37,847 nt of DNA, taken from NCBI RefSeq assembly GCF_009877435.1, contig NZ_WXEX01000019.1, positions 1 to 37,847 of the forward strand, given 5' to 3'. This document shows, in pieces, positions 17,843 to 25,377 of this stretch. Both the position numbers and the translations under genes were made by a program. The notes beneath the pieces were generated by a model. That model was not told the origin of the DNA. It worked only from the letters and a program-made list of their open reading frames with translations, and did no database searches. This stretch comes from Heliomicrobium gestii. GTDB taxonomy: Bacteria; Bacillota; Desulfitobacteriia; Heliobacteriales; Heliobacteriaceae. Numbering within the stretch: position 1 is the stretch's first letter; every line of letters begins with the position of its first letter.

Positions 17843-18853
17843 TTAGATCCGATTTCGTTGAATCAGCACTTCTGCGATCTGAATGGCATTGGTCGCCGCG
17901 CCTTTCCGGATCTGATCGGCCACCACCCAGAGGTTGAGGCCTTGGTCGATGGAAAGGTCCTCCCGGATCCGTCCGACAAAGACCTCGTCTTTGTCAGAGG
18001 TGTAGAGGGGCATGGGATATTGCTTGTTTTGCACATCATCAATCACGATAACACCTGGTGCTTTGGCGAGAATTTCCTTCGCTTCAGCGGCAGTGATTTT
18101 CCGCTTAAATTCAATGTTGAGCGATTCGGAATGGCTCCGGTAAACGGGAACCCGGACAGTGGTGGCGGTGATCCGCATGTCCGCTTCGTGCAGGATCTTC
18201 CGGGTTTCCTTGATCATCTTCCATTCTTCCTTGGTGTAATCCCCATCCTGGAAGACGTCGATGTGGGGGATCAGGTTGAAGGCGATGGGATGAGCGAAAA
18301 CCTTCGGATCGACCGGCTCGCCGCGCAGGACCTGCCCAGTCTGCTCAGACAATTCAGTGATGCCTTCCTTGCCGGCGCCGGAAACGGCTTGGTAGGTGGA
18401 AACGACGACCCGTTCGATGCCGGCGGCGTCGTGAAGCGGTTTCAACGCGACGGCCATGATGATGGTGGAGCAATTCGGATTGGCGATGATCCCCTTGTGC
18501 CAGTCCACATCCTCGGGGTTGACTTCGGGGACGACGAGGGGCACCGCCGGATCCATGCGGAAGGCCGACGAGTTGTCGATGACGACAGCGCCGGCTTCCA
18601 CAGCCGCTTGGGCAAATTCGGTGGAAGCCGACCCGCCGGCGAAGAGGGCGATGTCAATGCCGGCAAAGGCTTTCTCGTCAGTCAGGCCGATGGTGTACTC
18701 CTGTCCCTGGTAGGTGACCACTTTGCCGGCAGAGCGAGCGCTGGCCAGCAGGCGAAGTTCGCCGACCGGAAAATTCCGTTCCGCCAATACCTTCAACAGT
18801 TCCTGGCCGACGGCGCCAGTCGCTCCGACAATGGCCACATTGTACTTTTTCAT
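17843..18853 (-). CDS. asd: aspartate-semialdehyde dehydrogenase
   Basis: 336 residues. It reduces aspartyl phosphate to aspartate semialdehyde with NADPH. The Rossmann motif VAIVGATGAVGQELL opens the protein, and the catalytic Cys128 lies in GIIANPNCSTIIM. The phosphate and substrate-binding blocks TYQAVSGAGKEGI and RVPVYRSHSE, with its His, are present. AAGGAGG lies about 9 bases before the ATG. The gene sits 36 bases after dpaB and 36 before lysC, so it is mid-operon. Confidence 0.96.
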   Translation of the reverse strand: MKKYNVAIVGATGAVGQELLKVLAERNFPVGELRLLASARSAGKVVTYQGQEYTIGLTDEKAFAGIDIALFAGGSASTEFAQAAVEAGAVVIDNSSAFRMDPAVPLVVPEVNPEDVDWHKGIIANPNCSTIIMAVALKPLHDAAGIERVVVSTYQAVSGAGKEGITELSEQTGQVLRGEPVDPKVFAHPIAFNLIPHIDVFQDGDYTKEEWKMIKETRKILHEADMRITATTVRVPVYRSHSESLNIEFKRKITAAEAKEILAKAPGVIVIDDVQNKQYPMPLYTSDKDEVFVGRIREDLSIDQGLNLWVVADQIRKGAATNAIQIAEVLIQRNRI

Positions 18854-18889
18854 CTGGTTGATCCTCCTTGACCGGCGCCTTCGGCCGTT

Positions 18890-19480
18890 TTATGACAGGT
18901 TTGCGAGCAAAACCGGCTGCAATTGCCGTTGTTGCAACGCCGCTGTGATCGCGTCCGGAATCAGTTCCATCCGGGCGATGAGCGAATTGGCTTTTGTTAT
19001 GGCGTTATCTTGACCGAAAGGCACCATGTACACGTTTTTCATATTCATCAGCTGACCGATGTTTTTTAAGTTGTTGCTGAGGCCGTCATTGGTCGATATG
19101 GCCAGCAGCACAGGGCGGAGGTTGCGCAACTGCGCCTTGGCCGCCATGAGCACCGACGTATCGGTGATCCCGTTGGCCAGTTTGGCCAGGGTGTTGCCGG
19201 TGCATGGCGCGATGACGACGATGTCGAGCAGCTTCTGTGGTCCGATCGGCTCGGCATCCACAATGGTGCTGCGCGTCTTCTGCCCTGTGATGCGCTCCAT
19301 CTCTTCCGTCCATTGGGACGCCGGCCCGAAGCGGGTGTCCGTGTGGGTTGCCGATTCAGAAAAAATCGGAGTTACGACGGCCCCATCCTTTACCAACCGG
19401 GCTACGATCGGCAGCACATCAGCAATGGTGCAGTGGGAGCCAGTGATGGCAAAACCGATGCGGACTCCTTGCAAAGGCAT
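18890..19480 (-). CDS. dpaB: dipicolinate synthase subunit B
   Basis: 196 residues from the ATG at 19480, which has GGGAGGTG eight bases upstream; the open frame includes three further residues. With DpaA it oxidises dihydrodipicolinate to dipicolinic acid in the mother cell, and the product is loaded into the spore core with calcium. The flavoprotein-like fold shows IGFAITGSHCTIADVLPIV at the N-terminus, GPQKLLDIVVIAPCTGNTLA in the middle and VYMVPFGQDNA near the end, all typical of SpoVFB. It follows dpaA after 20 bases. It shows that the organism makes true endospores, or at least comes from such a lineage. Confidence 0.95.
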   Translation of the reverse strand: MPLQGVRIGFAITGSHCTIADVLPIVARLVKDGAVVTPIFSESATHTDTRFGPASQWTEEMERITGQKTRSTIVDAEPIGPQKLLDIVVIAPCTGNTLAKLANGITDTSVLMAAKAQLRNLRPVLLAISTNDGLSNNLKNIGQLMNMKNVYMVPFGQDNAITKANSLIARMELIPDAITAALQQRQLQPVLLANLS

Positions 19481-19500
19481 CCTGCACACCTCCCGGGGGG

Positions 19501-20394
19501 TTACCCGTCTCTGCGAGGGACATGCCGCGCGATCAGGTCGGGATAGACGCGGGCCAGGATTTCCCCGGCCGTCTTCGGCGCCACCTTCCCCGGCAGGCCG
19601 GGGGCGAGCAGCGCCCGGATTCCCAAGCGGCGAGCCGCTTCGAAATCGGTCCCTCCCGGCGCGCTGGCCAGGTCAATGATCAAGGCTTCACGGCTTGTGG
19701 CGGCCAGTTCCCCTTCGCCCAGCACTGGGGCCGGAACGGTGTTGAAGATGATGTCCGTCTCCGCCAGGACAGCGGCCAAAGCGGAAAAAGGTTCGGCGAT
19801 GGCCCCCATTTCCCAAGCTCTGGCCCGGTGCCCGCCATCGCGGGTGACGACGGTCACACGGGAACCCATGGCCTGCAAGAGCCGGGTCAAGGTGAGGCCC
19901 AACCGGCCAAAGCCGAGCACCAGGCTGCGGCTGCCGTGAATCGTGATCGGCAGTTCCTCCATGGCGATCTGCAGAGCGCCCTCGGCCGAGGGCACCGAGT
20001 TCAGGATCGCCAATTCGTCCAGTTCAGCCACCTCGACCAGGGGAAGTTGATTGGACTGGGCCAACAGCCGCAGATTCGGACGGGCAACGCCGACAAAGAT
20101 AGGACTGCCGGGCCTCAGCAAGGCCAAATGGTCCCTCTCTAAGCGCAAGGGCTGATGATGGAGCGGCGCATAGACGCGACCCTCAAGGTCAACCCCTGGC
20201 ATGGGCAGGAGGAGCGCCGCTTTTCCCGCCAGCGCTTTCGGGATATCTGCCATGCCTCGCACCCGTCCCGTTTCCTCTACAGGCAAACCGATCACATCAA
20301 CCGTCGCGCCCCGCTCAGCCAAGCGGCGTACGAGGATCTGATCCCGCGCGTCCCCTCCCATCACCACCAATGGGATTCCTTGAAGGGTCGTCAT
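19501..20394 (-). CDS. dpaA: dipicolinate synthase subunit A
   Basis: 297 residues, the usual length. It is the NAD(P)-dependent dehydrogenase partner of DpaB in spore dipicolinate synthesis. The N-terminal domain begins IPLVVMGGDARDQILVRRLA, and a second Rossmann block is SRSLVLGFGRLGLTLTRLL, followed by DIIFNTVPAPVLGE and LIIDLASAPGGTDFE. All are typical of SpoVFA. GGAGGAGG lies about 12 bases before the ATG, somewhat far. The 126-base gap to dapB is the widest in this operon and holds a candidate sigma-K type promoter (20439-20468), which would give mother-cell expression. Confidence 0.95.
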   Translation of the reverse strand: MTTLQGIPLVVMGGDARDQILVRRLAERGATVDVIGLPVEETGRVRGMADIPKALAGKAALLLPMPGVDLEGRVYAPLHHQPLRLERDHLALLRPGSPIFVGVARPNLRLLAQSNQLPLVEVAELDELAILNSVPSAEGALQIAMEELPITIHGSRSLVLGFGRLGLTLTRLLQAMGSRVTVVTRDGGHRARAWEMGAIAEPFSALAAVLAETDIIFNTVPAPVLGEGELAATSREALIIDLASAPGGTDFEAARRLGIRALLAPGLPGKVAPKTAGEILARVYPDLIARHVPRRDG

Positions 20395-20438
20395 GGGTGT
20401 TCAAAACCTCCTCCACCAGAAACAGTGAAACTCTTTGT

Positions 20439-20468
20439 TAATATATGAGAGTCCGGCGCAGAGGTGTG
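20439..20468 (-). promoter_or_regulatory. candidate sigma-K-type promoter upstream of dpaA
   Basis: On the minus strand CATATATTA (20439-20447) fits the sigma-K -10 consensus CATAnnnTA exactly. A CAC-containing -35 (CACACC) lies 15-17 bases upstream, depending on register. It is 45 bases before the dpaA start. The Bacillus spoVF operon is known to be under sigma-K. This is a motif match only. Confidence 0.5.
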
Positions 20469-20520
20469 CAGGATGTCGTTGTCAAAGAGCATTGCGGCGA
20501 TAGCGGAATGGACTCTTCAA

Positions 20521-21324
20521 TTAAAAGATGAGCTTGTCGAGCCCGTAGATCAGACCCTTGCAGGCGCCGATCCGGTGAATGGCCTCCAACACGCCGGGCA
20601 TAAAGGATTCACGGCTGATGGAGTCGTGACGGATCGACAGGGTCTGGCCCAGGGCGCCGAAGATGACCTCCTGGTGGGCGACCAGTCCCGGCAGGCGGAC
20701 GCTGTGTATCCGCATCCCATCAAAGTCGCCGCCACGGGAACCGGCGATTTTTTCTTCTTCCTGCAGGTGCCCCTGCCGGATCGCCTGCCGCTCCTCCCGG
20801 ATCAACTCCGCTGTCTTGATCGCCGTCCCAGAGGGCGCATCCAGCTTTTGATCATGGTGGTACTCTATGATCTCCACGTTCGGGAAGAAGCGGGCGGCGT
20901 CGCGGGCGAAGCGCATCATCAACAACGCGCCGATGGCAAAGTTTGGCGCGATCAGGCAGCCTGTTTCGTTGGCGGCGGCCCAATCGGCGATCTCTTCCAT
21001 ATCTTTTGTCGAAAGGCCTGTCGTTCCGACGACAGGCGCGACACGCGCCGCCAGCGCCGTGCGCACGTTTTCCAGAACCGACGCCGGATTGGTAAAGTCC
21101 ACCATTACCTGAGGCCGCGTCTCGGCAATCGCTGCGGTCAGATCGCCCTGCAACAGGACTCCGCAAGCCGGCAGACCAGCCAGGACAGCCGCGTCTTCCC
21201 CCATGCCGTTGTGATCGACGGCAGCCACCAGTGCCAACGATTCGTCTCCCAGGACCGCTTTGACTACCTCTCGGCCCATTCTCCCCCTGGCGCCGCTGAC
21301 CAGGACTCGGATCCTCTCTGACAT
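20521..21324 (-). CDS. dapB: 4-hydroxy-tetrahydrodipicolinate reductase
   Basis: 267 residues from the ATG at 21324, just after a GGGGGATGG site; the longer open frame would extend into the riboswitch terminator and is rejected. It reduces the DapA product with NAD(P)H on the way to diaminopimelate and lysine. The N-terminal nucleotide-binding motif is IRVLVSGARGRMGREVVKA, and the catalytic/substrate block EYHHDQKLDAPSGTA carries the His-His and Lys. GTTGLS is also present. It is the first gene after the lysine riboswitch and is followed without a terminator by dpaA. DapB competes with dipicolinate synthase for the same intermediate, so having both in one unit is notable. Confidence 0.95.
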   Translation of the reverse strand: MSERIRVLVSGARGRMGREVVKAVLGDESLALVAAVDHNGMGEDAAVLAGLPACGVLLQGDLTAAIAETRPQVMVDFTNPASVLENVRTALAARVAPVVGTTGLSTKDMEEIADWAAANETGCLIAPNFAIGALLMMRFARDAARFFPNVEIIEYHHDQKLDAPSGTAIKTAELIREERQAIRQGHLQEEEKIAGSRGGDFDGMRIHSVRLPGLVAHQEVIFGALGQTLSIRHDSISRESFMPGVLEAIHRIGACKGLIYGLDKLIF

Positions 21325-21348
21325 GACCCATCCCCCACTAAAAAGAAT

Positions 21349-21388
21349 ACAAAAAGGGAACACCGCATGGAGTTCAGGCGGTGCCCCC
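21349..21388 (-). terminator. riboswitch-controlled terminator before dapB
   Basis: On the minus strand GGGCACCGC and GCGGTGTTCCC pair with a two-base bulge, followed by TTTTT. It lies between the lysine aptamer and the dapB start and is the probable OFF structure of the expression platform. Confidence 0.8.
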
Positions 21389-21459
21389 AAAAAGTAACAT
21401 TCGGAAGCTGGTTTCCACCGTCCCCGTACGATTGGATAGCGCTCCATCCGGTCGAATCA

Positions 21460-21616
21460 CCAGATGGCAGTTCCGAACATCTTATGCCCGGCCCCAGCCT
21501 GGGCGCAATACGGTTGCTCCAGACTTCGGCGGTTGCCCCTTTCCCTCCGGTATCATCGTCCACCGTCGGACTCCTCCAGGTACTCTTGACAGACCGCGCC
21601 TCTACCTCTCCACTGG
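21460..21616 (-). promoter_or_regulatory. lysine riboswitch (L box) aptamer
   Basis: Read on the minus strand the region holds the conserved L-box pieces in order: GGTAGAGGCGCGG, CAAGAGTA, GAAAGGGGCAACCGCCGAAGT, GCCCAGGCTGGGGCCGGGCAT and GGAACTGCCA. The ends (CCAGTGG and CCATCTGG) can pair as P1 with one bulge. Layout and spacing match the Bacillus lysC riboswitch as I remember it. A terminator and then dapB follow, so lysine is expected to lower dapB-operon transcription. Confidence 0.9.
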
Positions 21617-21641
21617 GAGGTATATTCAGTTCATTAGGAAG

Positions 21642-21671
21642 ATGGTATCATGGGACATCCCTGGCCGTCAA
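21642..21671 (-). promoter_or_regulatory. candidate sigma-A promoter of the riboswitch transcript
   Basis: TTGACG (21666-21671), an 18-base spacer and TACCAT (21642-21647) on the minus strand, with TG just before the -10. The start point would fall about 20 bases before the aptamer, which is the expected place. Confidence 0.6.
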
Positions 21672-21684
21672 CCACTGTGACAAT

Positions 21685-21960
21685 TTAAAAGGGAAAACGG
21701 CGAGACGCTGTTCGCCGGTATGTATCGTCCAGTTCAACGATAACCACCTCGGCGCCCACCTTGACGATGGCGTCCCATGGGATGATCAGCGGTTCTCGGT
21801 CAGACCAAAAGCCGCCAAAGTTGCCTCGTGGCGGCAGAATGATGGCGTCGATCTCGCCGCTCGACTCATCGATGACCAGATCGGAATCGCCGACAGCGCC
21901 GAGGCGCTCCCCTGTTATCAGATTGACGATCTCCTTGCCCACCAGTTCGCTGAGACGCAT
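21685..21960 (-). CDS. ymxH: PRC-barrel protein, YlmC/YmxH family
   Basis: 91 residues. MRLSELVGKEIVNLITGERLG followed by DLVIDESSGEIDAIILP is the beta-rich PRC-barrel pattern of the YlmC/YmxH family, found in spore formers. WSDREPLIIPWDAIVKVGAE is also typical. AGGAGGGG lies before the ATG. In Bacillus ymxH sits between the M16 peptidase gene and the dipicolinate operon, exactly as here. A role in sporulation is assumed from distribution; the biochemical function is unknown to me. Confidence 0.88.
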   Translation of the reverse strand: MRLSELVGKEIVNLITGERLGAVGDSDLVIDESSGEIDAIILPPRGNFGGFWSDREPLIIPWDAIVKVGAEVVIVELDDTYRRTASRRFPF

Positions 21961-22055
21961 CGGCGCCCCCCCTCCTTGTCCCCCTATCCCACTATACGCA
22001 GCAGGACCGGAAGATAGAAGCGAGTCGAGGCCTTTTCAACGACCGGTTTGCGCCT

Positions 22056-23321
22056 TTACCATCCTGTTTTTTTCAGCAGATCGGCCAGTTCCACTTTCAG
22101 CGGCTTGGCGCCGACGACCGCGAGGGCGCATAACTCCGGCGTCCAGAGTTCGCGGGCCACCTTGGTCACATCATCGAGCGTCACCGCGTAAACCCGCTCG
22201 ATCACCTCTTCCGGCGGGACGAAGCGGTTGTAGCAGACTTCTGATTTACCTAAACGCGTCATCCGCGAGTTGACGCTCTCCAACCCCAGATAAAGGCTGC
22301 CCTTGATCTGTTCCTGCGTTCGCTTCAACTCATCGGGGCGAATCCCCTCTTCTCGGATACGGGCCATTTCGCGCAGGGAAAGCTCGAGGACCTCTTCGGC
22401 GAAGTCCGGACTCGTTCCGGCATAGAGGCCAAACATCCCCGCGTCGGAGAAGGCGGAATGGAAGGAGTAGACCGAATAGGCGAGGCCGCGGTTCTCGCGG
22501 ATCTCTTGGAACAGGCGGGATGAGGCGCCCCCGCCGATGACATTGTTCAGGACATGCATGGCATAGATGTCGGGGTGTTCCTGGGAGAGGCCTTGGGCGC
22601 CCAGGCAGATCTGGACTTGTTCCACGTCCTTATGCTCAAAGACGCTCTTGTAGCTCATCTCCGGCTGGGGGCGACGGTAGATTTGCTTCGTCTTCGCCAT
22701 GGAAGCAAAATAGCCCTTTACCTTCTCAAGCGTCTTTTCAGGGTCAATAGAACCGGCAATGGCGATGATGGTCCGATCGGCAGTGTACTCGGACTGGAAA
22801 TGGCTGAGCATGCGCTCTCTTCCCATCCCCTGGATCGAATCGACGGTGCCCAGGATCGACCGTCCCAAGGCGCTGACCGGCCACATGGCCTCAGACAGCA
22901 GGTCATGAACGAGTTCGTCGGGAGAGTCCTCATACATCTTGATTTCTTCTAAAATCACCCTGCGTTCCCGTTCGATGTCATCGCTTTCAAAACGGGAGTG
23001 AAAAAACATATCGGCCAGCACATCGAGGGCAAGGTCGAAATGCTCGTCAAGCACCTTGGCGTGGTAGCAGGTGTATTCTTTCGAGGTAAAGGCGTTCAGT
23101 TGGCCGCCGACGGCTTCCAGCACTTCCGCCAGGTCCTTGGCCGTGCGCTTTTCTGTCCCTTTAAACAGCATGTGTTCAATAAAGTGGGAAACACCCGTCA
23201 AGGCGGGATCTTCATCTCTCGATCCGGTAGCCACCCAGATACCCATCGCCACAGAACGCACATGGGAAATCGGCTCCATCACTATCCGGACTCCGTTTGG
23301 CAACACTGTCTTGTCAACCAT
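22056..23321 (-). CDS. M16 family zinc peptidase
   Basis: 421 residues from the ATG at 23321, chosen for its AGGAGGA site seven bases upstream; the frame is open 11 codons further. It begins MVDKTVLPNGVRIVMEPI. The inverted zinc motif HFIEH lies in GVSHFIEHMLFKGT, with the third ligand Glu expected about 76 residues later, in VILEEIKMYEDSPDEL. The protein is a two-domain half-length insulinase/processing-peptidase type without a signal peptide, so it probably acts in the cytoplasm. In Bacillus the gene in this place is mlpA/ymxG. It has its own TTGACA promoter 95 bases upstream and is followed by ymxH after 95 bases. Confidence 0.93.
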   Translation of the reverse strand: MVDKTVLPNGVRIVMEPISHVRSVAMGIWVATGSRDEDPALTGVSHFIEHMLFKGTEKRTAKDLAEVLEAVGGQLNAFTSKEYTCYHAKVLDEHFDLALDVLADMFFHSRFESDDIERERRVILEEIKMYEDSPDELVHDLLSEAMWPVSALGRSILGTVDSIQGMGRERMLSHFQSEYTADRTIIAIAGSIDPEKTLEKVKGYFASMAKTKQIYRRPQPEMSYKSVFEHKDVEQVQICLGAQGLSQEHPDIYAMHVLNNVIGGGASSRLFQEIRENRGLAYSVYSFHSAFSDAGMFGLYAGTSPDFAEEVLELSLREMARIREEGIRPDELKRTQEQIKGSLYLGLESVNSRMTRLGKSEVCYNRFVPPEEVIERVYAVTLDDVTKVARELWTPELCALAVVGAKPLKVELADLLKKTGW

Positions 23322-23412
23322 TTTCTTCCTCCTGAAGGCATCCAAGAAGCCCATTTCCGATTCATCCCGCCCGCAAGGATTGTGGACGGGCGCTTTCGCT
23401 TAAGTACCCCGA

Positions 23413-23441
23413 AGTGTATCAGCCCGGCGTCTTGATGTCAA
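23413..23441 (-). promoter_or_regulatory. sigma-A promoter of the M16 peptidase gene
   Basis: Perfect TTGACA (23436-23441), a 17-base spacer and TACACT (23413-23418) on the minus strand, about 90 bases before the start codon. Confidence 0.85.
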
Positions 23442-23494
23442 CGGTGCGAATCCCCTGCGCCCATCCGATGAGGCGCGCGCTCGCGGCGGTGATG

Positions 23495-23518
23495 AAAAAG
23501 ACCGGGAATGTTCCCGGT
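23495..23518 (-). terminator. intrinsic terminator of the carboxypeptidase gene
   Basis: Perfect 8-bp stem (ACCGGGAA/TTCCCGGT) followed by CTTTTT on the minus strand, adjacent to the stop codon of the upstream gene. Confidence 0.85.
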
Positions 23519-24412
23519 TCACCGCGTCAGGTTAAAACCGTATTCAAAGAGCCGCTGACTGTCGCCAAAACGATCATCTGAATGAAGCACGACAGCGATC
23601 AATTGAATGTTGTTTTTCGTCGCAGAAGCGACCAGGCAGGCGCCCGCCGCGCGGGTCGTCCCCGTTTTTACGCCGTCGGCAAAGGGATAGGTCCAGAGCA
23701 AGGCGTTTGTGTTCTTGATTTCCCGGGGCCAGCCCTGCCGTTTTTTTAATTGAGCATGGCGGCTTTTCACGGCGGCAGCAAACTCGGGCCGCCGCATCGC
23801 TTCCCGGGCGACGATGGCCAGGTCATAGGCGCTGGACCAGTGCTGTTTGTGCGGCAATCCGTTGGTATTGAAAAACTGGCTGGTCTGCCCCCCCATGATG
23901 CGCGATTTGGCCGTCATCCAGAGGGTGAAAAACTCTTCACTGCCGGCGACATGTTCAGCTATGGCGACACAGGCGTCATTGCCGGAACGGACCAGGGCGC
24001 CTGTCAGCAGATCGCCCAGGGCGACCCGCTCGCCGGGGAAGAGGTGAATGCTGGCCTCGCCGGTACTACCGGCCTTTTGGCTGATGATCACCTCATCCTC
24101 CAGATCACCATACTCGAATCCCAGCAGCGCCGTCACAATCTTCGTCGTCGAAGCCGGTGGGCGCGCCTGGTGGGATTGCCGCTCAAAGAGAACCTTGCCT
24201 GTCGCGGCATCCATGAGCACAGCCGCATCGGCTGTCACATGAGGCCCGGCGCTGCATCCCGCCGGCTGAATAAGAATCAGAGATAAGAATATAGACAACT
24301 GAAGGGTCATCCTCGAGAACCGGATGAGTCGAAAAGATCCTAATGACGCCTGAAACAGCCACGGAAGCGGAGACACTCTTACGGTCCGGCAGGTTCCCCC
24401 TGTAAAGGCCAC
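23519..24412 (-). CDS. D-alanyl-D-alanine carboxypeptidase (S11, PBP5-like)
   Basis: 297 residues from the GTG at 24412 (GGGGAGG nine bases upstream). An ATG at 24310 would give a shorter, more usual signal sequence, so the start is uncertain. A hydrophobic segment (LSIFLSLILI, then QPAGCS) precedes the mature domain and may be a signal peptide or a weak lipobox. The S11 active-site triad is complete: STTK with Ser88, SGN at 143-145 and KTG at 249-251. It trims the terminal D-Ala from peptidoglycan stems outside the membrane. The protein stops right after the catalytic domain and lacks the C-terminal PBP5 beta domain and amphipathic anchor. It lies next to a NodB deacetylase, and the two may shape spore or cell wall peptidoglycan (dacF-like role is possible). 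Confidence 0.88.
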   Translation of the reverse strand: MAFTGGTCRTVRVSPLPWLFQASLGSFRLIRFSRMTLQLSIFLSLILIQPAGCSAGPHVTADAAVLMDAATGKVLFERQSHQARPPASTTKIVTALLGFEYGDLEDEVIISQKAGSTGEASIHLFPGERVALGDLLTGALVRSGNDACVAIAEHVAGSEEFFTLWMTAKSRIMGGQTSQFFNTNGLPHKQHWSSAYDLAIVAREAMRRPEFAAAVKSRHAQLKKRQGWPREIKNTNALLWTYPFADGVKTGTTRAAGACLVASATKNNIQLIAVVLHSDDRFGDSQRLFEYGFNLTR

Positions 24413-24470
24413 TTCGCTTTCCTCCCCGGCAAGCAACTGCCGGGTTTATTATTGCACCGGATCGCTTTTT

Positions 24471-25211
24471 TTATGGTCGCTCCGCCGTTCCCAGCAGTTC
24501 CGTCAAGGTAACTGCTTGCCACCCCTTTTCCTTTATATAGTTGAGCAGGGATGGCAGCGCCTGAACCGTCGGCGCTGTGGGATGCATCAGCACAAGCGCC
24601 CCTGGTCCAATTCCCGCTGTGACACGCTTCATCCATTCTTGGGGGGAAGGTTTAAGCCAATCGGCCGAATCGACAGTCCATAAGATGGTCCGGTATCCTT
24701 CCTGACGGGCTGTCGAAAGGACCCGCTCGTCCAGTTCCCCATAGGGAGGGGCGAACCACTTCGGCGCCAGGCCGGTCAGTTTGACCAAAGCGCCATGGGT
24801 CCGCCGGATCTCTTCCCGGTTGGCCCCTTCCGAGATCTGGGTCGGATGGGGATGGGAATAGCCATGATTGCCCACCTCATGACCTGCCTCATGGACCTTC
24901 GTCACATACTCGGGAAAATTATCGGCAAAGCGGCCTGTAAAGAAAAAGGTCGCCTTGGCCTGATGGCGGGAAAGGCTGTCGAGAAGCGCCTGGATATGTT
25001 CCTGACCCCAATCCACATTGATCGTCAGGGCCACTTTGTTGACGGGCGGACCTCGCCGCACAACGCTGTCCGCCTCACTTCGACCGCTTGTCTCAGCAAT
25101 GTCTTGGTTTAGCGTGATCACAAATTGGGTCATGCCGGCCAACAGCAGGCAGACAACCGTCAAGGTCAACAGCACCCGCAAAAAGGTCCAGGGGATGAAG
25201 AGGGCGCGCAT
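24471..25211 (-). CDS. ylxY: NodB-type polysaccharide deacetylase family protein, YlxY-like
   Basis: 246 residues. An N-terminal membrane anchor or uncleaved signal (residues 8-28, LRVLLTLTVVCLLLAG) precedes a NodB domain: KVALTINVDWG (motif 1), GNHGYSHPHPTQ with His116 and His120 (motif 2), FAPPYGELDE (motif 3) and TVDSADW (motif 4). In classic deacetylases motif 1 is TFDDG, with a catalytic base and a metal ligand. Here the positions read N65-V66-D67-W68, so activity is doubtful, as in Bacillus YlxY. The place downstream of pnp and upstream of the M16 peptidase is also that of ylxY. GGGGGAAG precedes the ATG. No terminator lies between it and the carboxypeptidase gene. Confidence 0.87.
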   Translation of the reverse strand: MRALFIPWTFLRVLLTLTVVCLLLAGMTQFVITLNQDIAETSGRSEADSVVRRGPPVNKVALTINVDWGQEHIQALLDSLSRHQAKATFFFTGRFADNFPEYVTKVHEAGHEVGNHGYSHPHPTQISEGANREEIRRTHGALVKLTGLAPKWFAPPYGELDERVLSTARQEGYRTILWTVDSADWLKPSPQEWMKRVTAGIGPGALVLMHPTAPTVQALPSLLNYIKEKGWQAVTLTELLGTAERP

Positions 25212-25323
25212 GGTCTTCCCCCTTTCGACGCATCGGTTCGGAGATCATGCCCAAAATCGAGTCGACACTTCGGATCCCTAGAGATCTATGCCTAGAGCAG
25301 TCCGGCAAGAAGGCGAAAACGAG

Positions 25324-25349
25324 AAAAGCAAACTCGTTGCTGAGTTTGC
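25324..25349 (-). terminator. intrinsic terminator after pnp
   Basis: Perfect 8-bp stem GCAAACTC/GAGTTTGC with a 6-base loop, followed by TTTTCTCGTTTT on the minus strand, 29 bases after the pnp stop. Confidence 0.85.
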
Positions 25350-25377
25350 CTGTTTCGCATGGGTTCATCTTGTTCGA

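Noticed and set aside
21325-21447. N-terminal extension of DapB up to 21447
   Set aside because: The extra 41 codons overlap the riboswitch terminator and are not family sequence; the ATG at 21324 has a good site.
21325-21684. T-box leader upstream of dapB
   Set aside because: No AGGGTGGNACCGCG T-box core is present; the conserved lysine-riboswitch segments are, in the right order.
24420-24455. Plus-strand terminator (CCCGGCA/TGCCGGG hairpin then TTTATTATT)
   Set aside because: No plus-strand gene ends there. On the minus strand the hairpin is just before the carboxypeptidase ribosome-binding site and has no T-tract, so it is not called a terminator.
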